Assembly (NCBI GenBank): GCA_946481095.1
Contig: CAMLML010000007.1
Span: 1 to 64,000, forward strand
Origin: an uncultured Cellvibrio sp.
GTDB taxonomy: Bacteria; Pseudomonadota; Gammaproteobacteria; Pseudomonadales; Cellvibrionaceae
Direction: 5' to 3'
DNA: 64,000 nucleotides
Part shown: piece by piece, positions 1 to 7,192 of the stretch
Position numbering within the stretch: position 1 is the first letter of the stretch
How the letters are laid out: every line of letters starts with the position of its first letter
Notes under the pieces: generated by a model
Told to the model about the DNA's origin: nothing
The model's database searches: none
The model's input: the letters and a program-made list of their open reading frames with translations, nothing else
Program-made: the position numbers and the translations under genes

Positions 1-1532
1 TGATACAAACCTGCTATATAAAGTAATTCAAACTTCGGTAGTCGTTTGACAACATTGGCTGCAACTGGAAAATCTTCTTTTGCGGAAGGTAATAAAAAAT
101 TACCCATGTTTTGCATGACTTTTAATGTGTGTGCATCGACAGTGTAGATATGGAACAAGTCATGTTGCATTTGTCCGGTGACTTGACCAAATTCCGGCAA
201 ATACAAACCCAGAATGCCGTAGCGTGACATGCGTTTTAATTGCGCGACTACATTCTGTGGTTGTTGCAGCAGCTGTAAAAACAATTGGGTGTTTTTAGGG
301 TTGTGACGAAATGCATCATCAATCAAATGCCGACTTTCACGAATCCAGCGAATAGTTGAAGCACGAACACCTTCAATATTTGGATTTTGCGCCATCAATA
401 CAAACATTTCCAATAAGGCTGATGGGTTTTCCTCGAATACATAAGTATGGGTTGATTCAATAAAATTATCGCGTAATTGAAAACGTTCATTGATTGATAC
501 AACGGTTTTATTTTTTCCGCGTTGCAAAATGGCTTCAGACAGAAATTGCAATACCACATCATTCAGTTCGCGCAGTGCCAATACTGTACGGTAGTATCGA
601 TGCATAAATTGCTCGACTGCCAAACCTTCGTGGCTGTCGGTATAGCCAAATAAATTGGCAATCTCACGCTGGAAATCAAATAGCAAACGTTCTTCCGGGC
701 GCTTGGCAACCATATGCAGTGCATAACGCACTCGCCATAAATATTCTTCGCCGGAATTGAGTAACGAAAATTCCTCGTCAGTGAAAAAACCTTTGCCTTC
801 CAGTTGTTTCAGCGTGCGCACACCAAAATAACGTTTGATTACCCAGCTGATGGTTTGGATATCACGTAGTCCGCCGGGTGCATTCTTGATGTTGGGTTCG
901 AGATTGTATTCAGTATCGTTATATTTTTTATGGCGTTCTTGTTGTTCAGCATATTTTGCGCGGAAAAAATTTTCGGCTGACCAGAATTTATCCGGTGTAA
1001 TGGCTTGCAATAATTCATAGCGCAATGATTGGTCGCCCACCAAATTGCGCGATTCAAATAAATTGGTGGCAACAGTGATATCCGTTTCTGCGATTTCGAC
1101 AGTTTGTTGAATGGTGCGGACGCTGCTGCCAATTTCCAGCCCGATATCCCATAAAAATGTGAGGAAACGTTCGATGTTATCTTTGCATTCATCCAACACA
1201 TGGGATCTGTGCAAAATTAATAAATCAATATCAGAACAGGGATGCAATTCACCGCGACCATAACCACCAACAGCTTCCAGACTGATGCTGTCTGGCCATT
1301 CAAATTGAAACCAGGCGTAATGCAATATACAGTCGATAAATAATGCGCGTTCATAAACCAGTGTGCGAATATCTTCACCTTCAATAAACCGGCGATGAAA
1401 TTGTACGTTGGCTGCGTTTAATGCGTCTTTAAAAACAGTAATGATGGGTTGTTGGTCGAGCGCTTTTCGGAAACGGCTTTGATCGAAAAAAAATAACGGG
1501 CGCTCAAAATACGGCAAGTTGTAATGTGACAT
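1..1532 (-). CDS. glnD: Bifunctional [protein-PII] uridylyltransferase/uridylyl-removing enzyme GlnD (partial, C-terminus off the window)
   Basis: GlnD senses glutamine and adds or removes UMP on PII proteins, setting nitrogen control. Reading the minus strand from an ATG at 1532 gives 510 uninterrupted codons that run off the window. The nucleotidyltransferase motif GGYGRGELHPCSDIDLLI lies at about residues 89-106, with the metal-binding aspartates at D101 and D103. The last visible residues (LLYIAGLYH) are the start of the HD uridylyl-removing domain, so the HD and ACT domains (roughly 380 more residues in the E. coli protein) are missing only because of the window edge. It starts 12 bp after the map stop, so the two are probably co-transcribed, as in many gammaproteobacteria. 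Confidence 0.93.
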   Translation of the reverse strand, partial: MSHYNLPYFERPLFFFDQSRFRKALDQQPIITVFKDALNAANVQFHRRFIEGEDIRTLVYERALFIDCILHYAWFQFEWPDSISLEAVGGYGRGELHPCSDIDLLILHRSHVLDECKDNIERFLTFLWDIGLEIGSSVRTIQQTVEIAETDITVATNLFESRNLVGDQSLRYELLQAITPDKFWSAENFFRAKYAEQQERHKKYNDTEYNLEPNIKNAPGGLRDIQTISWVIKRYFGVRTLKQLEGKGFFTDEEFSLLNSGEEYLWRVRYALHMVAKRPEERLLFDFQREIANLFGYTDSHEGLAVEQFMHRYYRTVLALRELNDVVLQFLSEAILQRGKNKTVVSINERFQLRDNFIESTHTYVFEENPSALLEMFVLMAQNPNIEGVRASTIRWIRESRHLIDDAFRHNPKNTQLFLQLLQQPQNVVAQLKRMSRYGILGLYLPEFGQVTGQMQHDLFHIYTVDAHTLKVMQNMGNFLLPSAKEDFPVAANVVKRLPKFELLYIAGLY

Positions 1533-1544
1533 ACCCAAAAATAC

Positions 1545-2321
1545 TCAAGAAGAAAAATGTTCACCACTGCGTGCGGTCAAAACTTCAACACCATTGGATG
1601 TAACCACCATAGTGTGTTCCCATTGGGCAGAAAGTCTTCCGTCTTTGGTTTCAACTGTCCAGCCGTCACCTTTTAATTTGGTATCAGGTTTGCCGGCGTT
1701 AATCATGGGCTCTATGGTAAAACACATTCCTTCTTTTAATTCCATGCCGGTACCGGGGCGGCCGTAGTGCAATATTTGTGGATCCTCATGAAATACTTTA
1801 CCAATCCCATGGCCGCAATATTCGCGCACAACAGAATAATAATTGGCTTCTGCATGCTGTTGGATCACGTGACCCAAGTCGCCCAATCTGCATCCGGGTT
1901 TAACCAGCGATATAGCTTTGTACATGCATTCCTGTGTGACTTTTACCAAACGCTCGGCGTGGGTTGCCGGTGTGCCGACAAAATACATGGCGCTGGTGTC
2001 GCCATGGTATCCCTGATAAATCACTGTGACGTCGATATTAATAATGTCGCCATTTTTTAAAAATTTTTTATCAGACGGTATGCCGTGACAAACAACCTGA
2101 TTGACAGAAGTACAAATGGATTTTGGAAAATTACGATAGCCCAGACAAGCGGGAATCGCTTTTTGTACATTCACAATATGTTCGTGACAAATCTTGTCCA
2201 GTTCAGCCGTTGTTACACCGGCTTGAACATGTTCACCAATCATTTCCAACACTTCAGCGGCCATGCGGCCAGCTACTCGCATTTTTTCAATTTCATCAGG
2301 CGTTTTGATAGTCACTGACAT
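1545..2321 (-). CDS. map: Methionine aminopeptidase, type I
   Basis: Removes the initiator methionine from nascent proteins in the cytoplasm. The ligands of the two-metal site are visible in order: Asp in NIDVTV, Asp in HGDTS, His in GHGIGKVFH, Glu in FTIEPM and Glu in QWEHT. Length (258 aa) fits the bacterial type I enzyme. I chose the ATG at 2321 (MSVTIKTPDEI) over a TTG 15 bp upstream because the family starts just before this segment; the Shine-Dalgarno sequence is weak. In many gammaproteobacteria map is divergent from and directly next to rpsB; here about 11 kb of other genes lies between them. Confidence 0.95.
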   Translation of the reverse strand: MSVTIKTPDEIEKMRVAGRMAAEVLEMIGEHVQAGVTTAELDKICHEHIVNVQKAIPACLGYRNFPKSICTSVNQVVCHGIPSDKKFLKNGDIINIDVTVIYQGYHGDTSAMYFVGTPATHAERLVKVTQECMYKAISLVKPGCRLGDLGHVIQQHAEANYYSVVREYCGHGIGKVFHEDPQILHYGRPGTGMELKEGMCFTIEPMINAGKPDTKLKGDGWTVETKDGRLSAQWEHTMVVTSNGVEVLTARSGEHFSS

Positions 2322-2407
2322 CGAATACTGTCTCAAAAGTCAAAGGATCGGGCATTCTAAACGATTTGGGTCGGGTTTGACCAAACACAAGTAGAAAACC
2401 CGAAGGC

Positions 2408-2438
2408 AAAAAAAACAGCGCCTAAAGCGCTGTTTTTT
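2408..2438 (-). terminator. Rho-independent terminator of the CBM2 metallopeptidase gene
   Basis: CAGCGC/GCGCTG stem with a 5-nt loop, flanked on the minus strand by eight T residues (2408-2415) and on the plus strand by six. It starts 7 bp downstream of the stop codon at 2445, so it ends the minus-strand transcript and shields map. Confidence 0.85.
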
Positions 2439-2444
2439 AAACGA

Positions 2445-4844
2445 TTATGGTCGCCAGACATAAGGCGGTTTAACCGTCACCTCAGGTGAGGAAGTCACAC
2501 CGTTCCAGTTATCATCCACCAGACCATAAAACGTATTCATGGATTTGTTAGTCGAGTAATACTCCAAATCCCCCACCAGATTGGCCGTACCGGTTGCCGA
2601 TTGACTGTTACCAAACCATCCCAGCGGATAGAAAGTCGCACGCACCTGGGCCGAATCACTCACCATAAAACTGCTGGCGCCGTGATGCGGGTTTGAGGCA
2701 ACACCGATTAAGGACATGGCACCCACAGTTCCGCCCAGCACATTGCCATTCACAATGGTGGCCTGATCTTCAATACGGGCATTACCACTGACATTACCGC
2801 CAATGATCTTCGCGTAAGGGCCAACATACACACTTGATGGTGTTCCGCTGACCGCACAACCGCCGCCGTTGCTATGACGCACAGTTCCGCTCGGACAAGC
2901 CGCAATCTGGCCATTCTGGAAACCCTGTGGCCAGGCACCACTGAGCTGGATCATGTAGGGATAACGGTAAATCGAACCATAGGGCTTGCCGTCTGACACG
3001 CTTTCAGGATTGATCTGTTGGTATTGCGTCGGGGTTGCCACCACCACCAGGAAGAGTTTTTCACCGGCGGTAATACAGTGAGTCAGTTCACCGTCAGCAC
3101 CGCTCTTGAGTTCACTGTAAGTGGATTGGGTCATAGCCGAATTGGTACTCACCAATCCCCAACGCCAGCCGGAGTTGGCACCCGATTGGGTAATACCCCG
3201 GAAACTCACTTTGACACTGGTTGCACCTGATTCAGGGAAGAGTTGAATCACGTTGTAACCCCAGCGTTGGGGAGCCCAATAATAAGGGGATACAAAGCGG
3301 CGATTTTGCGCCCAGCTACTGTCGAGTGATTCCAGTTGGGTCAAACGCAAACGGCGTTGGGTATAACTACCGGCACTGGCATCGGTACTGCCGTAGTTCT
3401 GGCGATAGACCGCACCCTGATCACTGCCATCCAGATTTTTATAATCCCAGGTGATGTTGTGCATAGCCCAATCACCAAAGCGATCATTCAATTGCTCGAT
3501 AGACCAGTTTTGGCTCAGCATCAGTTTTTGCCAGGGATCGCGTTGTCCGGCCGGTGCCTGATACGCCCAGATGTTATTCACGGCGGCAGGACAATGTTTG
3601 TCTTTCAGGTATTCGAAGAACTGCCAGTTGCAATAACGGTTGCGCATGTTGCCGTAATACAAATGCGGCATGTTGGGCAGCATTTCCGAACAGTGCACAT
3701 TGGTGTTGAAGATCTGATGCGGTGCCCAGTTAGCATGGGATTCCCAGATCCAGTTGGCACTGGTGCCACTGCCAGCGAAGGCTGCTGTTGTTGATTGCAC
3801 ACCGTGCATAAATTCATGGGCCAGACCCCAGGAATCGGACGCGGCTCCCGGGCCTATCCACATGCCCATATAGTTAATACCGTTGCGTGACCAGCCTCCG
3901 CCCCAGAGCGGGAATTCGTTGTCGAAATGCACAGCGGCTTTCCACTTTTGGCTGGAGTTGCAATAGGGTTCGGGGAAGAACATGGGTGCCCCGAAATATT
4001 TGCTCCAGATGTTTTCAAGTGTGTTGGCTGCGTTTTGTGCGGCGGCCATGGTGATGTTGGTACCGTCTTTCCAGTAGATAGCAAAGTGCGCGGATTCCAG
4101 ACGCAAAGGTGCACCATTTTCACCGCCATCTCTGGGCGCCATCCAGGTGCCTGCGGTACAGCTGGTTGCAGTGGTTTGGCAACTGTTGGTGGTTTGCCAA
4201 TTGGTATCGGCTTTGGGCATGACACAGGCGGTAGTGCCAGTGCTTGAACTCGAAGATGAGGAGCTTGAACGAGACGAACTGGATAGGCTGGAAGAACTCG
4301 ATCGTGAGCTTGAACTCAGGGAGCTTGAACGAGAACTTGAGCTGGGTGAACTCGAGCGTGAGCTGGAGATGCTACTGACTGAATTTGATCTCGAACTCGA
4401 ACTGATCGAACTGGATCTGCTTGAGGATGACAAGGATGATGAACGGGATGAAGAAGATTGTGATGAAACACTATTACACACAGAACCTGTCACAACCGGT
4501 TTTTCTGCAGTGCCGCCATTCTTGTCTACCTGAAAACCAAAGCTGACACTCTGGTTGGGCGAAATATTACTGTTCCAACTTAATGCTGCTGCTGAATAGG
4601 GATTGCTCCCGGTGACGTTCGCATTCCAGTAATTGGTTATTTTGTTTGTGGAATAAGTCCAGTTCACTGACCAACCATTAATTGCGCTGCTGCTGTTATT
4701 GGTAATGGTAATAGTGCCTGTGAGTCCCGTATTCCATTCGTTCGTGATGTTATAGACACAAGTTGCTGCTTGTGCGCTTGCCTGGTATCCCAATGTGATA
4801 CACAAACCTGCAATAACACCGCTTAAATGTTTTTTAAATTTCAT
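2445..4844 (-). CDS. Secreted CBM2 / poly-Ser linker / HExxH metallopeptidase-like protein (Svx/AvrXca-like, copy A)
   Basis: About 799 aa from the ATG at 4844, chosen because GGAGC lies just upstream and a Sec signal peptide ([15 protein letters not shown]..., cleavage after ASAQA) begins there; a start 42 bp upstream would add residues before it. Order: signal peptide; CBM2 (about 27-123) with a terminal Cys pair and the Trp residues usual for cellulose binding; poly-Ser/Arg linker (about 125-203); a Cys-rich catalytic-type module (about 207 to the end). That module carries HEFMH at about 343-347 and a Glu 21 residues after the second His (WESH), the gluzincin pattern. From memory it resembles the secreted Svx/AvrXca proteins of plant pathogens (DUF6055-type); substrate unproven, a plant wall glycoprotein is possible. 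The module is nearly identical to that of 7193-9586. Confidence 0.8.
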   Translation of the reverse strand: MKFKKHLSGVIAGLCITLGYQASAQAATCVYNITNEWNTGLTGTITITNNSSSAINGWSVNWTYSTNKITNYWNANVTGSNPYSAAALSWNSNISPNQSVSFGFQVDKNGGTAEKPVVTGSVCNSVSSQSSSSRSSSLSSSSRSSSISSSSRSNSVSSISSSRSSSPSSSSRSSSLSSSSRSSSSSLSSSSRSSSSSSSSSTGTTACVMPKADTNWQTTNSCQTTATSCTAGTWMAPRDGGENGAPLRLESAHFAIYWKDGTNITMAAAQNAANTLENIWSKYFGAPMFFPEPYCNSSQKWKAAVHFDNEFPLWGGGWSRNGINYMGMWIGPGAASDSWGLAHEFMHGVQSTTAAFAGSGTSANWIWESHANWAPHQIFNTNVHCSEMLPNMPHLYYGNMRNRYCNWQFFEYLKDKHCPAAVNNIWAYQAPAGQRDPWQKLMLSQNWSIEQLNDRFGDWAMHNITWDYKNLDGSDQGAVYRQNYGSTDASAGSYTQRRLRLTQLESLDSSWAQNRRFVSPYYWAPQRWGYNVIQLFPESGATSVKVSFRGITQSGANSGWRWGLVSTNSAMTQSTYSELKSGADGELTHCITAGEKLFLVVVATPTQYQQINPESVSDGKPYGSIYRYPYMIQLSGAWPQGFQNGQIAACPSGTVRHSNGGGCAVSGTPSSVYVGPYAKIIGGNVSGNARIEDQATIVNGNVLGGTVGAMSLIGVASNPHHGASSFMVSDSAQVRATFYPLGWFGNSQSATGTANLVGDLEYYSTNKSMNTFYGLVDDNWNGVTSSPEVTVKPPYVWRP
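2453..4268. repeat. 1.8-kb duplicated module, copy A
   Basis: Aligns without gaps to 7201-9016 (constant offset 4748). 2453-3073 and 3352-3956 are 100% identical to the other copy; 3074-3351 shows 27 differences and 3957-4200 shows about 30; 4201-4268 is again almost identical. This mosaic indicates gene conversion after an older duplication. Confidence 0.95.
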
Positions 4845-4968
4845 AAAAGCTCCGGATGTTGTGTGTTGATAATTGTAAAACTGCATTGATAGTTTTCGAT
4901 CAGTTGATTTTTATTGTGATCTTTTGCACGAATGACAGGTACAAAACTCTCTTATTATGTAATCGCCC

Positions 4969-4978
4969 GATTTTTTTA
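4969..4978 (-). promoter_or_regulatory. Shared A-tract element upstream of copy A
   Basis: The 10-mer TAAAAAAATC (minus strand) lies about 125-134 bp upstream of the start at 4844. The identical 10-mer recurs at 7005-7014 and 9636-9645, upstream of the other two secreted-enzyme genes. It may be an UP-like or regulator-binding element; function is inferred only from the recurrence. Confidence 0.3.
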
Positions 4979-4995
4979 TTTTTTCCAAATGACAC

Positions 4996-5033
4996 AATCA
5001 TTCAGTTATGCAGAAATGCAGAACTGAATGATT
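4996..5033 (-). terminator. Long hairpin downstream of the pectate lyase gene
   Basis: A perfect 12-bp stem, AATCATTCAGTT (4996-5007) with AACTGAATGATT (5022-5033), closes a 14-nt loop 13 bp after the pectate lyase stop at 5047. On the minus strand no T-run follows, so it may work as a 3'-stabilising or weak terminator hairpin rather than a classical terminator. Confidence 0.5.
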
Positions 5034-5046
5034 TATTTTTATCTGG

Positions 5047-6897
5047 TCAGGGCACAAGGCTATTGATGTATTCCTCAATATTGACCCAGCCATCGTTATC
5101 CGCATCCTGCAACGCATCTGCAGCATTTCCTGGATTTAATCCCATTCCGGTTTCCCATGAATCAGGTATGCCATCGCGATCAGAATCAGTGGGTGCAGTG
5201 CTTGTTGGTAATACACCCACAACATTTGCCAAACCAAGGCTAACTTCATCGCTAATGGTTTTTCCTTGTCTTCCATAAGATGTGAGTTCAGCAATGAGAT
5301 AGTCATCCACGGCATCTCGCCAGAGCGATGCACCGGCATTCGCAATCACATAATCCAAAGCTGTTTTTGCTGACAAGGCAGGCACTTCCGGATAGCTAAC
5401 ACTGGGTGTCGTCCACCAGGTTGAGGTTCCAAAATCCCCTTTACCCAAAAGGCGCCCATCGAGTGTGCCGTTTTTATTATTGTCGTAGTAATTATCAACC
5501 GCATAGATGTTGTAGGCTGACGTTGGGCTGTCCAAAGTACCGCCGTTGGTTTCAGGCCCTGCGATAAAATAATTACCAATCATGGCACCATCTGATCGGC
5601 CTGAAGTATCGCCTAATATGTATCCGGAAGTCACCCAGTTATAAATAATATTATTAACAAATTGCAGTGTTCCGCGTGCTTTCGGATTGCGTGAATTATT
5701 GTCGATATATAGTGAACGAATGATTGATGTGCCAGTGGTATTAATCAGTCCTCCTGTGCTATGAGTTTGTAGCCCCTGGGCAACAATTGAGTCCTGTAAT
5801 GTCAAATTGTAAAGTTCTGCGCCACTGGATTTATTCAGATCAAAATTACCATCACGTCCCCAGCTTAATGAACAGTGATCCCAGATCACATCATGGCCAT
5901 TTGCCATAGTAATAGTGTCTTTTTCACTCTCACCAATTTTGCCCATTCTGAATCGCACATAACGAACAATAGTGTTGGATGCACCAGAGAAAGAAGTGCC
6001 GTCTCCATACAATGTAATTCCACCACCGGGTGCAGTTTGTCCTGCAATCGTTTGATTATTTTTGAAGACCAAACGTGATTCCAGTTTGATCACGCCGCCC
6101 ACATCAAAAACCACAATACGATTGGGTTGGCTAATCGCATCACGCAAAGAACCTGCACCACTATCGTTAAGATTGGTTACATGAACCACAGTGCCTTTGC
6201 GTCCACCCACGGCAAATCGGCCGAAACCTTGTGCACCCGGAAATGCCAGCGTTGGTCCAGTGGATGTGGCACTGCTTGACGAAGAACTGGAGCGCGAAGA
6301 GCTGGACAAACTTGATGAACGTGAACTCGAACTCATAGAGCTGGATCGTGAACTTGAACTAATTGAGTTCGAACTTGAACGTGAATTGGAACTGATTAAG
6401 CTTGAACGAGAACTAATTGAACTGGATCTTGAGCTGGAACTTATCAAGTTTGATCTACTGGATGATGAGAGAGATGAAGAACGTGATGAGGATTGTAATG
6501 ATCGTGATGACGATACGCTTGTTGCATTGCAAACATTACCACTGACTACAGGCTTTTCTGCTGCACCACCATTTTTATCCACCTGAAATCCAAAACTGAC
6601 ACTTTGCCCTGGTGAAATATTAGTGTTCCAATTCAATGCTGTCGCCGAGTAGGGATTACTTCCGGTTACAGATGCATTCCAGGAATTGGTTATTTTATTA
6701 GTGGAATAAGTCCAATTCACTGACCAATTATTAATTGTGGCACTGCCGTTATTGGTAATGGTAATGGCAGCAGTGAGTCCGTTGTTCCACTCGTTGGTAA
6801 TTGAGTAAACACAATTGGTCGTTTGTGCAATTGTGTGTGAGCTGAATGCGATACCCAGTGCAATAAAAACAATGCTGATATGGTTATTTATGTTCAT
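5047..6897 (-). CDS. Secreted CBM2 / poly-Ser linker / PL1 pectate lyase
   Basis: Cleaves de-esterified pectin by beta-elimination outside the cell. 616 aa from the ATG at 6897, chosen because the signal peptide (MNINNHISIVFIALG..., cleavage near TIAQ) starts there and GGAA precedes it. Order: signal peptide; CBM2 (about 28-123); Ser/Arg linker (about 127-212); right-handed beta-helix lyase beginning FPGAQGFGRFAVGGRKG, with the conserved VIWDHCSLSWG and RGTLQFVNNIIYNW segments of family PL1; then a C-terminal Asp-rich segment (DSDRDGIPDSWE...DADNDGW) of the calcium-binding thrombospondin-3/dockerin-like kind. Its CBM2 closely resembles that of the neighbour at 2445-4844, so the two N-termini share ancestry. 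It lies between the two metallopeptidase-like genes on the same strand. Confidence 0.88.
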   Translation of the reverse strand: MNINNHISIVFIALGIAFSSHTIAQTTNCVYSITNEWNNGLTAAITITNNGSATINNWSVNWTYSTNKITNSWNASVTGSNPYSATALNWNTNISPGQSVSFGFQVDKNGGAAEKPVVSGNVCNATSVSSSRSLQSSSRSSSLSSSSRSNLISSSSRSSSISSRSSLISSNSRSSSNSISSSSRSSSMSSSSRSSSLSSSSRSSSSSSSATSTGPTLAFPGAQGFGRFAVGGRKGTVVHVTNLNDSGAGSLRDAISQPNRIVVFDVGGVIKLESRLVFKNNQTIAGQTAPGGGITLYGDGTSFSGASNTIVRYVRFRMGKIGESEKDTITMANGHDVIWDHCSLSWGRDGNFDLNKSSGAELYNLTLQDSIVAQGLQTHSTGGLINTTGTSIIRSLYIDNNSRNPKARGTLQFVNNIIYNWVTSGYILGDTSGRSDGAMIGNYFIAGPETNGGTLDSPTSAYNIYAVDNYYDNNKNGTLDGRLLGKGDFGTSTWWTTPSVSYPEVPALSAKTALDYVIANAGASLWRDAVDDYLIAELTSYGRQGKTISDEVSLGLANVVGVLPTSTAPTDSDRDGIPDSWETGMGLNPGNAADALQDADNDGWVNIEEYINSLVP

Positions 6898-6929
6898 AAA
6901 ATTTCCGTAATAGATCAAAGCCAATAATT

Positions 6930-6945
6930 ACGATTTATTAATCGT
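6930..6945. promoter_or_regulatory. Inverted repeat upstream of the pectate lyase gene
   Basis: ACGATT-TATT-AATCGT, centred about 40 bp upstream of the start codon at 6897, in an AT-rich promoter-like region. It may be an operator; no known regulator motif was recognised. Confidence 0.3.
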
Positions 6946-7004
6946 CACTTATCGGACTGTAAGAGAGCCAATTTTTTTATTTGTGTTTTTCATCAAATCG
7001 TCCT

Positions 7005-7014
7005 GATTTTTTTA
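7005..7014 (-). promoter_or_regulatory. Shared A-tract element upstream of the pectate lyase gene
   Basis: Second copy of the minus-strand 10-mer TAAAAAAATC, about 108-117 bp upstream of the start at 6897. A near-copy (TAAAAAAATT) is at 6970-6979. See the copies at 4969-4978 and 9636-9645. Confidence 0.3.
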
Positions 7015-7042
7015 TTTTATCCCCTACCGTTTTTGTCGCGAA

Positions 7043-7192
7043 TTAATCGCAGGGTACTGCACCAATTAACTTCATTTGATAATTCAAACCGGCAAGGTCA
7101 GCATCACCGGCTTTACTCGCAAAAGCATCGTATTGAATTAAATGGTTGGGAATGAAATTACTGTCACCATCCAGTCGCCCAATATTTTTCGA
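7043..7192 (-). pseudogene. In-frame C-terminal remnant directly after the stop of metallopeptidase copy B
   Basis: Immediately after the TAA at 7193-7195 the same minus-strand frame stays open for 49 codons and ends at a TAA at 7043-7045. The encoded peptide begins SKNIGRLDGDSNFIPNHL and ends IGAVPCD. It has normal protein composition, no start codon or ribosome site of its own, and no counterpart after copy A, where a terminator follows instead. It is best read as the old C-terminus of copy B, or of a gene overwritten by duplication, cut off by a stop that lies right at the edge of the sequence shared by both copies. I do not recognise the domain. Confidence 0.5.
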